Source: Cellvibrionales bacterium (GTDB taxonomy: Bacteria > Pseudomonadota > Gammaproteobacteria > Pseudomonadales > JAHEGP01). Taken from it: a DNA stretch of 23,463 bases. Under the pieces are notes generated by a model that made no database searches, was not told the origin of the DNA, and saw only the letters and a list, made by a program, of their open reading frames with translations. Positions 1 to 7,815 of the stretch are shown here, piece by piece; within the stretch, counting starts at the first letter, position 1, and each line of letters opens with the position of its first letter. Location: NCBI GenBank assembly GCA_024645065.1, contig JAHEGP010000004.1, forward strand, positions 8,704-32,166. The letters are read 5' to 3'. The translations under genes and the position numbers were made by a program.

Positions 1-383
1 ATCGATCTGGGCAGGGTATCGAGACCAGTGATAACGGTGGCCCCGGTGGTGGTGAGACCGGATATCGATTCGAATATCGCCTCGACTCCCGACAGGTGAG
101 GCTCCGATACGGTCAACATAAACGGTACCGATCCGGCAATTCCGAGCCCCAGCCAGAATAGAGCAGTAATCAGGAAGCCGTCGCGAATTCGCAGTTCCCT
201 GCGATCGCGAAAAGTGGGCAACCAGAACCCCAGGCCGGATACGAGTATGATAACAAACGCATAGCTAAATACGGCGTGCTCGCCATCACCGTACCAAAGG
301 GATACGCCCAGTGGCACCAGCATGGTCGCACTGAATATCATCAGCAGTGCACCGAGAACGCGGAGGCTGGTGGCGAGCCGCAT
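1..383 (-). CDS. trkH: TrkH potassium uptake channel subunit (N-terminal part, runs off the left edge)
   Basis: Only the first 127 codons are in the window; the 3' end lies beyond position 1. The protein is the membrane-embedded K+ translocating subunit of the Trk system, which works with the cytoplasmic NAD-binding regulator TrkA encoded just upstream. The translation begins MRLATSLRVLGALLMIFSAT, carries hydrophobic segments near residues 8-30, 40-57 and 70-90, and then contains SGLTTTGAT at about residue 111. This is the first selectivity-filter loop of the TrkH/KtrB superfamily. The ATG at 383 is preceded by GGGAG at good spacing. The gene starts 12 nt after the trkA stop, so it is very probably the distal gene of the def-fmt-rsmB-trkA operon. 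Family assignment is confident from the filter motif and the trkA neighbour. Confidence 0.93.
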   Translation of the reverse strand, partial: MRLATSLRVLGALLMIFSATMLVPLGVSLWYGDGEHAVFSYAFVIILVSGLGFWLPTFRDRRELRIRDGFLITALFWLGLGIAGSVPFMLTVSEPHLSGVEAIFESISGLTTTGATVITGLDTLPRS

Positions 384-395
384 AAAATCTCCCGT

Positions 396-1769
396 CTAGA
401 AAAAGGTAAAACCGACCTGGAACAGTTTTTCAACCGCTCTGATTTTCGATTTATCGACGAAGAATAGAATCACGTGGTCATCAGTTTCGATAATCAGGTC
501 GCGATGGGCAATGAGAACCTTGTTGTTCCTGACCACAGCGCCTGTGCTGACCCCTTCGGGAAGGTTGATTGCGTCCATTCGCCTGCCGACGACCCGGGAG
601 CTGTCGCGGTCGCCATGGGCAATCAGTTCAATCGCCTCGGCTGCCCCCCGGCGCAGCGAGTGTACATTGGCCACGTCTCCCCGACGCACATGGGTCAGCA
701 AGGTACCGATTGCAATTTGCTGCGGCGAGATTGCGACGTCGATCTCGCCACCCTGCATCAGGTCGACATAGGCCGGACTGGTGATCAAGGTAATAACCGT
801 GTGGGCCCCGAGACGCTTGGCGAGCAGTGAGGCCATGATATTAGCTTCGTCGTCATTGGTGAGTGCACAGTAGACATCGCAGTCTTCGATATTTTCAGAT
901 ACCAGCAGATCCTTGTCGGAGGCGCTGCCATTGAGGACGATGGTGCGCTTCAAATCCTCTGACAGGAAGCGACAGCGATCATAGTCTTTCTCGATCAATT
1001 TAACGTTAAAGCGCCGTTCGATATTGCTGGCCAGGCGATGCCCTATATTGCCGCCTCCAGCAATAATGATGCGCTTGTAGTTGTGGTCGAGTTTGCGCAA
1101 CTCTCCCATCACTTGCCTGATATGTTCGCGGGCAGCAATGAAAAACACCTCATCACCCACCTCTACCACAGTATCGCCCTCGGGCAGAATGGCCTGGCCC
1201 CGGCGAAATATGGCGGCGACCCTGGTATCGACACCCGGCATGTGTTTGCGAATTACCTGCAATTCTTCACCCACCATGGGCCCGCCGTAATAGGCCTTTA
1301 CCGCGACCAGCTGAACCTTGCCGCCTGCGAAATCCAATACCTGCAAAGCCCCGGGATAGTCCAGCAAGCGACTGATGTGCTCGGTAACGATTTGCTCCGG
1401 GTAAATGATGACATCGATCGGGAAACCGCCCTCGCCAAACAGCTTGCTGTTGGAGGCGAAATCCGGTGACCGAATGCGACTGATCTTGGTTGGCGTATTA
1501 AACAGCATATCCGCGACCTGACAGGCCACAATGTTGGTTTCATCGGATGCGGTAACCGCTACCAGCATATCGGCGTCTTCACCGCCGGCATTGCGAATGA
1601 CCTTGGGGTGTGCGGCGTGGCCGGTTATGGTGTTGATATCGAGGCGATCCTGCAGTTCACGCAGGCGCTCGCCATTGCTGTCCACCAGAGTAATGTCGTT
1701 GCGTTCATTGGCGAGGTGCTCCGCCAGGGTTCCGCCGACCTGACCGGCGCCGAGAATAATGATCTTCAT
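396..1769 (-). CDS. trkA: TrkA, NAD-binding regulatory subunit of Trk potassium transporter
   Basis: 457 residues, essentially the usual length of TrkA (about 458 in E. coli). It is a peripheral cytoplasmic protein that binds NAD(H) and gates the TrkH/TrkG channel. Two tandem RCK units are visible. The first Rossmann fold starts at residue 1 with IILGAGQVGGTLAEHLA and an acidic strand end (TLVDSN). The second starts near residue 236 with IIAGGGNIGHRLASNIERRF and ends in LIEKD. Each is followed by an RCK_C domain (for example PMVGEELQVIRKHMPGVDTRVAAI, quoted only in part here: VGEELQVIRKHMPGVDT). The start at 1769 lies 3 nt downstream of the rsmB stop, so the genes are cotranscribed and probably translationally coupled. 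trkH follows after 12 nt. Nothing is truncated and both nucleotide-binding loops are intact. Confidence 0.96.
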   Translation of the reverse strand: MKIIILGAGQVGGTLAEHLANERNDITLVDSNGERLRELQDRLDINTITGHAAHPKVIRNAGGEDADMLVAVTASDETNIVACQVADMLFNTPTKISRIRSPDFASNSKLFGEGGFPIDVIIYPEQIVTEHISRLLDYPGALQVLDFAGGKVQLVAVKAYYGGPMVGEELQVIRKHMPGVDTRVAAIFRRGQAILPEGDTVVEVGDEVFFIAAREHIRQVMGELRKLDHNYKRIIIAGGGNIGHRLASNIERRFNVKLIEKDYDRCRFLSEDLKRTIVLNGSASDKDLLVSENIEDCDVYCALTNDDEANIMASLLAKRLGAHTVITLITSPAYVDLMQGGEIDVAISPQQIAIGTLLTHVRRGDVANVHSLRRGAAEAIELIAHGDRDSSRVVGRRMDAINLPEGVSTGAVVRNNKVLIAHRDLIIETDDHVILFFVDKSKIRAVEKLFQVGFTFF

Positions 1770-1772
1770 GGC

Positions 1773-3107
1773 TTACGGGCCTTGATTTGCAGCATGTTCA
1801 GCGGGCTCTGTTTTTTCCATTAGGGCATAAAAGAAGCCATCATTGGCTCCCGTCTCGGGTAGCAACTGGCGGCCCCAGCGGCTTGCGATACCCCAGGTAG
1901 TGCTGACAGGTAACAACTTTACATCCGTCTTCCCGGTTGCAAACGCGCCAACAACCCCATCATTCTCCTCCTGGAAAACAGAGCAGGTAGTATAGAGCAA
2001 CAAGCCGCCGCTGCGCAGGAGGGGCCACAGCGCTTCGAGTAGGTGGCTCTGTAACCGAACCAGGCGGCTGATATCGCTGGCTTTGCGTAGCAGCTTGATA
2101 TCCGGATGTCGGCGTATCACACCGCTGGCGGAGCAGGGTGCGTCGAGCAGTATTGCATCATAGGGCTCGCCATGCCACCACTGCTTGGGTTGGGTGGCGT
2201 CACCCGCAATAAGGTTGGCGGAGAAGTTCAGCCGGGAGAGATTCTGTTGCACCTGTTGCAGCCTCCGTCGATCAATCTCCACCGCATCCAGCCAGGTGCC
2301 CGATCCCACCAGTTCGAGCAGGTGGCCGGTTTTTCCCCCGGGTGCACAACAGCAATCAAGGATGCGGGAATCATTCCGGGCGCGTAATAGGGGGGCGACA
2401 AGTTGTGACGCCTCATCCTGTACGCTGCAGGCGCCCTCGTTAAAACCGGGCAGCTCAGACACATCACAAGCGGTTTCGAGGATGACGCCGGTGGCGCTAA
2501 ACCGGCAGGGACGCGCACCAATACCGGCACCTTTCAACTGCAGAAGGTAGCTCTCCCTGCTGCAATGGCGCTGGTTGACCCGCAAGGTCATTGGTGCGGC
2601 TGTATTGTTGGCGTCGACAACCGCTTCCCAGTGCTGCGGCCATTGTTGTTTCAGCTTGTCCAGGATCCAGCGAGGGTGAGCTTTGGCTTCGGCTTCCAGC
2701 AGTTGCCGGGCCAGGGAATCTGCTTCGCGCTGGTACTGCCGCAGCACACCGTTGACAAATGACCTGGCCCAATTTTTGTTCAGCTGTCGGGTGGCCGCTA
2801 CGGTTTCAGAAATAGCGGCGTGGTCTGGAATTCGGGTGTACTGGAGTTGGTAAAGGCCGAGCAACAGTAATGCCTGGATGTCTGCATCCTTGTTTTTTAG
2901 CGGTTTACTCACCAGCAGGTCGAGCAAGCCCTGCAGGCGCGGATAAAAGCGACAAACACCGTAGCAGAGCTCTCCCAGTAGAGGCTGGTCACGGGGATGT
3001 ACAGTCGCTGCTGCTGCTGGCAGTAAGCGGGTCAGGGAACCTTTGTGCTGCAGTAGATTGGCCAGAGCCCTGGCCGCTGCTACCCTGGGGCATTCAGGCC
3101 TGGGCAT
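1773..3107 (-). CDS. rsmB: RsmB (Sun/Fmu), 16S rRNA m5C967 methyltransferase
   Basis: 444 residues from the ATG at 3107. An in-frame upstream ATG at 3140 would add 11 residues, but it lies deeper inside fmt and the family normally begins close to the conserved RVAAARALANLL helix. The enzyme methylates C967 of 16S rRNA using S-adenosylmethionine. An N-terminal NusB-like RNA-binding domain spans about residues 1-130 (helical, ELCYGVCRFYPRL). The Rossmann methyltransferase domain occupies about 160-444: motif I DCCCAPGGKTGHLLEL (251-266), motif IV DAPCSASGVIRRHPD with Cys325, and motif VI YTTCSVFQEEN with Cys375. By family precedent the motif VI Cys (C389 in E. coli) is the nucleophile and the motif IV Cys aids product release. 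The start overlaps the end of fmt by 14 nt, consistent with translational coupling. Confidence 0.95.
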   Translation of the reverse strand: MPRPECPRVAAARALANLLQHKGSLTRLLPAAAATVHPRDQPLLGELCYGVCRFYPRLQGLLDLLVSKPLKNKDADIQALLLLGLYQLQYTRIPDHAAISETVAATRQLNKNWARSFVNGVLRQYQREADSLARQLLEAEAKAHPRWILDKLKQQWPQHWEAVVDANNTAAPMTLRVNQRHCSRESYLLQLKGAGIGARPCRFSATGVILETACDVSELPGFNEGACSVQDEASQLVAPLLRARNDSRILDCCCAPGGKTGHLLELVGSGTWLDAVEIDRRRLQQVQQNLSRLNFSANLIAGDATQPKQWWHGEPYDAILLDAPCSASGVIRRHPDIKLLRKASDISRLVRLQSHLLEALWPLLRSGGLLLYTTCSVFQEENDGVVGAFATGKTDVKLLPVSTTWGIASRWGRQLLPETGANDGFFYALMEKTEPAEHAANQGP

Positions 3108-4071
3108 CGCAGAACCTGCTGCCTGGGGCGAACAGGGCATGCCTACCGTTCAGAATCGCCGCTGCCGCCAGCGGCTTGCCGCCGGGAAGTTGCAGCCGGG
3201 TGAGCAACAGGCGGCCGCTGCCGCATGCAACCTCGATGCCGGTTTTGTTGGCGGCGATAATCGTCCCCGCCGGGCTGGGGTGGGCTGCGTCGGTTGCAGC
3301 AGCCATCCAGATTTTTATGCGCTCCCCGGCCAGCCAACTGGAGGCAACGTTGGCCGAACAAAAAGCCCGAATCTTGCGGGCAATGGTAGCTGCGGGTTGC
3401 GACCAGTCGATCCAGGCCTCTTCCCGCCCAAGCTTGGCTGCATAGCAGCTCAATGAGTCATCCTGGATTTGGCAGCACTGTGTCCCCTGCCCCAGCTGAT
3501 CGAGTGTCGCCAGCAGTGCTTCGCTGCCCAGTCGAGCAAGCTCTTGCCGCAGGCTATCTCCAGTGGTTTCCTCATTGATCGGGCAGCTGCGTTGGCACAG
3601 CATGGGGCCGGTGTCGAGTCCTGCGTCCATCTGCATTATGGTTACGCCAGTCTCCCGGTCACCTGCGGCAATGGACCTCTCTATCGGGGCCGCACCGCGC
3701 CAGCGCGGGAGCAGAGAGGCATGGACATTGATGCAACCCAGCCGTGGTGTCTCCAGAATCGCAACCGGCAGGAGCAGGCCATAGGCCACAACCACCATCA
3801 CGTCGGCATTAAGGGATTTCAGTTCAGATTGTGCATCTACCGATTTCAGGCTGGCCGGTTGAAACACGGGCAGGTGGTTTTCTACAGCGCACTGTTTAAC
3901 CGGTGGGGGCCTGGTTTTTTTGCCCCTGCCGGCTGCCCTGTCAGGTTGGGTATAGACACCCACGATCGTTTTGTCGCTCTCCAGCAGCGCCTGCAAATGT
4001 TGGCGCGCAAACTCGGGGGTGCCAGCAAAAACAATGCGCAAGGTTTTGCCAGAGGAGGTTTCGTTGACCAT
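3094..4071 (-). CDS. fmt: Fmt, methionyl-tRNA formyltransferase
   Basis: 325 residues, slightly longer than E. coli Fmt (315). It transfers a formyl group from 10-formyl-tetrahydrofolate to Met-tRNAfMet for translation initiation. The N-terminal formyltransferase domain begins LRIVFAGTPEFA (11-22). It includes the tRNA-acceptor loop region (QPDRAAGRGKK, 42-52) and the catalytic triad Asn115 and His117 (INVHASLLPRWRGAAPIERS, 114-133) and Asp153 (MDAGLDTGPML). These correspond to N108, H110 and D146 of E. coli. The C-terminal OB-fold tRNA-binding domain covers roughly 215-325 (RIKIWMAAATD). The segment around residue 240, FCSANVASSW, departs from the IRAFNPWP sequence common in the family. def ends 12 nt upstream, so def-fmt form the classic formylation/deformylation pair. 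Confidence 0.96.
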   Translation of the reverse strand: MVNETSSGKTLRIVFAGTPEFARQHLQALLESDKTIVGVYTQPDRAAGRGKKTRPPPVKQCAVENHLPVFQPASLKSVDAQSELKSLNADVMVVVAYGLLLPVAILETPRLGCINVHASLLPRWRGAAPIERSIAAGDRETGVTIMQMDAGLDTGPMLCQRSCPINEETTGDSLRQELARLGSEALLATLDQLGQGTQCCQIQDDSLSCYAAKLGREEAWIDWSQPAATIARKIRAFCSANVASSWLAGERIKIWMAAATDAAHPSPAGTIIAANKTGIEVACGSGRLLLTRLQLPGGKPLAAAAILNGRHALFAPGSRFCDAQA

Positions 4072-4083
4072 GGAGTCAGAGTA

Positions 4084-4590
4084 TCAGGCCTTGCTGCGTT
4101 GCTGCTTAAGCAACTTGTTGCGAATGCGCTGGCGTTTGACGGTGGAGAGGTAATCGACGAAAAGCTTGCCGTCGAGATGATCGATTTCGTGTTGCACGCA
4201 CACGGCGAGCAGTCCTTCTGCTTCAAACTCCTGTTGCTCCCCGTTGCGATCCTGCGCTGTCACCCTGATTGCCCTCGGCCGAATGACGGTCTCGTAAAAA
4301 CCCGGTACCGAGAGGCAGCCTTCATCGTAAGTCTCGGCTTGAGGGTCGAGCACCTCCACCTCGGGGTTGATCAGGACCAGAGGCTGGTTCTTCTCCTCTG
4401 AGAGGTCGATAACGATTATCCTGCGATGCACATCGACCTGGGTTGCCGCCAGGCCAATGCCGGGTGCCGCGTACATGGTTTCGAACATATCATCGACCAG
4501 TCGCATGGTCGTGGCGTCAACCGTCTCCACCGGCTCTGCCCTTTTGCGAAGCCTTGGGTCGGGGAATTCGAGTATTTCCAGGATAGCCAT
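4084..4590 (-). CDS. def: Def, peptide deformylase
   Basis: 168 residues from the ATG at 4590, matching the family length (169 in E. coli). An upstream in-frame TTG at 4617 would add nine residues not expected in the family. The enzyme removes the N-formyl group from nascent proteins with a catalytic Fe2+ (or Zn2+). All three signature motifs are present: GIGLAATQ (44-51), EGCLS with metal ligand Cys92, and QHEIDHL with ligands His134 and His138 and catalytic Glu135. The N-terminal MAILEILEFPDPRLR is typical. The gene is first of a minus-strand operon with fmt, rsmB, trkA and trkH, and is divergent from the LysM gene at 4801. No strong Shine-Dalgarno stands directly in front of the ATG; GGAAG lies rather far upstream. 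Confidence 0.96.
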   Translation of the reverse strand: MAILEILEFPDPRLRKRAEPVETVDATTMRLVDDMFETMYAAPGIGLAATQVDVHRRIIVIDLSEEKNQPLVLINPEVEVLDPQAETYDEGCLSVPGFYETVIRPRAIRVTAQDRNGEQQEFEAEGLLAVCVQHEIDHLDGKLFVDYLSTVKRQRIRNKLLKQQRSKA

Positions 4591-4708
4591 AGCAAGATTG
4601 TGATCAACTTCCAGCAAGTTCTAGTGAAAATCAAAGTTGCGCTGCTAAGCTTATGTCAGCAGAGCGAATAGTGTGTGCCAGCTGAAAAACAGCAGAGCGC
4701 ACGATGAG

Positions 4709-4720
4709 TGCTATATTATA
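4709..4720. promoter_or_regulatory. Putative divergent promoter with overlapping -10 elements
   Basis: In the 210-nt gap between divergent def and the LysM gene, the plus strand reads TGCTATATT at 4709-4717, an extended -10 (TGn followed by TATATT). The minus strand reads a perfect TATAAT from 4720 to 4715. The two hexamers overlap on a nearly symmetric AT core. Transcription starts would fall near 4724 (plus, about 77 nt leader) and 4708 (minus, about 118 nt leader). No good -35 is visible for either direction. The rest of the gap, 4591-4708 and 4721-4800, holds no open frame I would call. The LysM start has a clear AAGGA at proper spacing. Confidence 0.5.
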
Positions 4721-4800
4721 CAGGTCAGGCAAGAAAATCGCTTAATAAAGTGGCATTGGCCTGGTCCTGCTAACAACAACTTGAATAAAGGAATACCGGT

Positions 4801-5832
4801 ATGAAAAAGTGGCTATTCGGGTTAGCGGCCGCCCTGGCGATGGGAGTGTCTGCCATTGCGGCCGATGTAGCGTTAAACCCGGATCATCCCGACAAGTACA
4901 TGGTGGTCAAGGGCGACACCCTCTGGGATATTTCCGGTCGATTCCTGCAGAAGCCCTGGCTTTGGCCCGAAATCTGGCATGTCAATCCACAGATTGCCAA
5001 TCCCCACCTGATCTATCCGGGCGACTTGCTTTCACTGGTTTACGTGGATGGCAGGCCTCGCCTCAATGTCACCCGCGGCGCAATGGGCAACACGGTTAAA
5101 TTGAGTCCCACCATGCGTAGCGAGCCTAACGACAATGCCATTCCAGCCATTCCCCTCGACAAGATCAATGCTTTTTTAACCCAGAGCAGGTTTGTAGAGC
5201 CGGGCGAACTGGCTGCTGCGCCTTACATTCTGGCTGGGGATGAGCGCAACATAATCTCGGGAGTGGGAGACGAAGTTTACGCCCGCGGCAACTTTGCTGC
5301 GAACCAGGGAAGTATTTTCGGCTTGTATCGCGAGGGCACCATGTATCGGGACCCGGTGACCGGAGAGGCCCTGGGTATTCAGGCCATCGATATTGGCGAA
5401 GCCAAGAAGATTTCCCAGGATTACGATATCGCAACCCTGGTACTTAACCGCACCACCCAGGAAGTTCGCAATGGCGATCGTCTTCTGCCAAATGCCAATA
5501 AGCCCCTGGTGGCGACTTTTCATCCCAGTGCCCCACCCCGTCCGGTGTCGGGCGTCCTAATGGATGTTCAGGGTGGTGTGACCCAGATTGGCAGCATGGA
5601 TATAGTGATGGTGAACCTCGGTGCGCGCGAGGGCCTGTCAGCCGGTAACGTGATGTCGATCTACAAGCTGGGTGAAACGGTGCGCGATGATGTGGCGGAT
5701 ACTTTGGTAAAACTTCCCAATGTAAGGGCCGGGCTGTTGATGTTTTTCAGTGTAGAAGAAAAAATGAGCTATGCCCTGGTGCTGAAAACTTCTCGTCCCC
5801 TGCGCGTGGGCGACCGGGTCGAAATGCCCTGA
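4801..5832 (+). CDS. Secreted LysM-domain protein, TsaP-like
   Basis: 343 residues with a Sec signal peptide (MKKWLFGLAAALAMGVSAIA, cleavage near residue 20-21). A LysM peptidoglycan-binding domain follows at about 35-83: YMVVKGDTLWDISGRF, then PEIWHVNPQIANPHLIYPGD. The remaining 250 residues are beta-rich, with FGLYREGTMYRDPVTGEALG and a later MVNLGAREGLSAGNVMSIY segment. They look like the FlgT-type C-terminal region of TsaP, the periplasmic protein reported to associate with the type IV pilus secretin. In Pseudomonas aeruginosa the gene at this position (PA0020, between def and dprA) is, as I recall, the TsaP homologue; orthology here rests on domain order and synteny. Cell-wall binding is well supported by the LysM. 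The pilus role is inferred, and no pilus genes are in the window. The start at 4801 has AAGGA upstream. Confidence 0.8.
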   Translation: MKKWLFGLAAALAMGVSAIAADVALNPDHPDKYMVVKGDTLWDISGRFLQKPWLWPEIWHVNPQIANPHLIYPGDLLSLVYVDGRPRLNVTRGAMGNTVKLSPTMRSEPNDNAIPAIPLDKINAFLTQSRFVEPGELAAAPYILAGDERNIISGVGDEVYARGNFAANQGSIFGLYREGTMYRDPVTGEALGIQAIDIGEAKKISQDYDIATLVLNRTTQEVRNGDRLLPNANKPLVATFHPSAPPRPVSGVLMDVQGGVTQIGSMDIVMVNLGAREGLSAGNVMSIYKLGETVRDDVADTLVKLPNVRAGLLMFFSVEEKMSYALVLKTSRPLRVGDRVEMP

Positions 5833-5959
5833 AACCACTGGCAACCAGAGCCCTGCTAATCCAGTTTCACAACCAGGCGGGGCATAGCGCGGTCTCTGTT
5901 AAGGCCTCCTGGTAGCTTTGTAATCACAGAACACTCCTGTCCAGGGTCAAGGATGACGA

Positions 5960-7084
5960 ATGGATACCCCGAAACAACTCCTTTGTTTGTTACTGCATTC
6001 CCGCACTGCTGTGGGACTTGCTGTCATTGAGCCGCTGCTCGACCGCTTTTCATCGGTTGAGGAGTTTTGGAATGCCTCAGCTCAGGCTCTTGTGGTAGAT
6101 GCCAGCCATGCGGTTAACCGCAACCTCCGTGAATTGTGCCGGGAAGCTGATAGTGGTGAGGGATGGCAGCAGGCCCAGCGCTGGCAGGAACAGTTGAACC
6201 GTGCCGGCATCAGTTTACTCTGCCCCCAGGACCCGGATTATCCGGAGCTACTGCGTCAGTTACCAGATCGACCCGGTGCCATCTACGCGCGGGGTAATCC
6301 CGCTGCCCTGGCGTTACCTCAGATAGCGGTGGTAGGAAGCCGCAATGCAGGGCGCAGTGGCCTGCAACTGGCGGCCAGCTTTTCAGGTGAGCTTGCGTCC
6401 GCCGGTTTTGTCATTACCAGCGGACTGGCGTTGGGAATCGACGGTGAGGCGCACCGTGGAGCGCTGTCCGTCGGTGGTGTCACTGTGGCCGTGCTGGGAA
6501 GTGGCATCGACCGCATCTATCCCCAGCGACACAGATCGCTGGCCGAGCAGGTCTCCCAACAGGGAGCACTGCTCAGCGAATTGCCATTGGCAACTGCTCC
6601 ATTGCCACGCCATTTTCCCATGCGTAATCGTATCCTGGCGGGAATGAGTCTTGGCACCCTGGTAATCGAAGCGGCGGCCCGCAGTGGTTCATTGATTACA
6701 GCGCGGTTGGCGTTGGAATATAACCGCGAGGTGTTTGCAGTGCCGGGGTCGATCCACAATCCGAACAGCAAAGGCTGCCACCAACTGATTCGGGATGGAG
6801 CCAAGCTGGTCGAGACGGCCGAGCATATCGTTGAGGAGTTGGGTGCTTTCCTGCAGTTACTGAAAAATCCTGCGACCCTGTCACCGCAAACGACCGGGGG
6901 CGAGGTCCCGCTGGAGCCGCATCTTGCCAAATTACTCGAGGGTGTGGATTATCATCCCACCGCTTTCGATGCCCTGATTGCGCGCACGGGGTTCCCCAGT
7001 GATCGCCTGGCGGCTTATCTGCTGGAACTGGAATTGGCCGGCTGGCTGGAATCCCGTTCCGGTGCGTGGCAACGTATTCGTTGA
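5960..7084 (+). CDS. dprA: DprA (Smf), single-stranded DNA-binding RecA loader for DNA uptake
   Basis: 374 residues, usual size for proteobacterial DprA. The protein binds incoming single-stranded DNA in the cytoplasm and loads RecA during natural transformation; it is also widely conserved in bacteria not known to be competent. Domains visible are an N-terminal SAM-like helical region (about 1-75), the extended Rossmann core (about 90-300), and a C-terminal winged-helix domain (about 310-374, FDALIARTGFPSDRLAAYLLELELAGWLES). The core carries QIAVVGSRNAGRSG, ITSGLALGIDGEAHRGAL and FPMRNRILAGMS, and later SGSLITARLALEYNREVFAVPG. The ATG at 5960 is preceded by AAGGA with 6-nt spacing. The 127-nt gap from the LysM gene holds no gene and only weak hairpins. 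Synteny LysM-dprA-tsaC matches Pseudomonas. Confidence 0.95.
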   Translation: MDTPKQLLCLLLHSRTAVGLAVIEPLLDRFSSVEEFWNASAQALVVDASHAVNRNLRELCREADSGEGWQQAQRWQEQLNRAGISLLCPQDPDYPELLRQLPDRPGAIYARGNPAALALPQIAVVGSRNAGRSGLQLAASFSGELASAGFVITSGLALGIDGEAHRGALSVGGVTVAVLGSGIDRIYPQRHRSLAEQVSQQGALLSELPLATAPLPRHFPMRNRILAGMSLGTLVIEAAARSGSLITARLALEYNREVFAVPGSIHNPNSKGCHQLIRDGAKLVETAEHIVEELGAFLQLLKNPATLSPQTTGGEVPLEPHLAKLLEGVDYHPTAFDALIARTGFPSDRLAAYLLELELAGWLESRSGAWQRIR

Positions 7085-7251
7085 TGGCTGCCGGACCTGG
7101 CCGGGCAAACGACTTGCAAGCCCTGTGACTTCTGGTTAACTTGCGAGCGGGATCGGCTAGTCAAGGCTACTTCCCCGGGCCTGGAGCCGTTGTTGAAACC
7201 CGGAAAACAAGATTGTGCTGCGGTGTCGAATTCAGGATTGGTTGAGGGGTG

Positions 7252-7809
7252 ATGAATACTTATCGTTTGTCCGTTGCGTCGCGCGCCCTGCGCCGGGGAG
7301 GTGTCATTGCCTATCCGACGGAAGCGGTATGGGGCCTGGGCTGTGATCCTGCCAACGAGCTTGCATTGCGGCGAATACTGGCGCTGAAGCAGCGGGATCC
7401 CCAAAAGGGGCTTATTCTTGTCGCGGCCGGTGCGGAGCAGTTTGCAGCCCTGTTGGCGCCCCTGTCTCTGGCGCAGCGCGACCAGTTGGCGGCGAGTTGG
7501 CCAGGGCCAACGACCTGGTTGATCCCGCATCACGGCCTGGTACATCCGCTGGTGCACGGGCGTTTTGCCAGTGTGGCACTGCGGGTGAGTTGCCATCCCC
7601 TGGTCGTGGCGTTGTGCAACAGCTTTGGTGGTCCGGTAGTGTCGACCTCTGCCAACCCGCAGGGCCGACCGCCGGCAAAAACCGACATCACGGTTCGGCG
7701 CTACTTCGGTGGTGCCCTGGATTATGTGCTGCAGGGTGGTCTCGGGGGGAATGCCAGAACCAGCGAAATCAGGGATCTGGTGTCCGGCCAGATCATCAGA
7801 CCGGGGTGA
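7252..7809 (+). CDS. tsaC: TsaC (YrdC/Sua5 family), threonylcarbamoyl-AMP synthase
   Basis: 185 residues, the short YrdC-type enzyme without the Sua5 C-terminal domain. It makes threonylcarbamoyl-AMP from threonine, bicarbonate and ATP, the first step of t6A37 modification of ANN-decoding tRNAs. The sequence shows the YrdC hallmarks: GGVIAYPTEAVWGLGCDP near the N-terminus, ILALKQRDPQKGLILVAA (KxR..KP-like nucleotide-binding segment), WPGPTTWLIP, and GPVVSTSANPQGRPPAK. I chose ATG 7252 because GAGG at 7244-7247 is spaced for it; a GTG directly before it (7249) would be too close. The 167 nt between dprA and this start contain no gene. I see near-identical short repeats at 7112-7121 and 7139-7148 there, and no clear terminator. 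hemF follows after 6 nt. Confidence 0.95.
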   Translation: MNTYRLSVASRALRRGGVIAYPTEAVWGLGCDPANELALRRILALKQRDPQKGLILVAAGAEQFAALLAPLSLAQRDQLAASWPGPTTWLIPHHGLVHPLVHGRFASVALRVSCHPLVVALCNSFGGPVVSTSANPQGRPPAKTDITVRRYFGGALDYVLQGGLGGNARTSEIRDLVSGQIIRPG

Positions 7810-7815
7810 GAAGAT

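Noticed and set aside
3469..4401. 310-codon plus-strand open frame
   Set aside because: Antisense to fmt and def, both with complete catalytic motifs; the translation has no family features.
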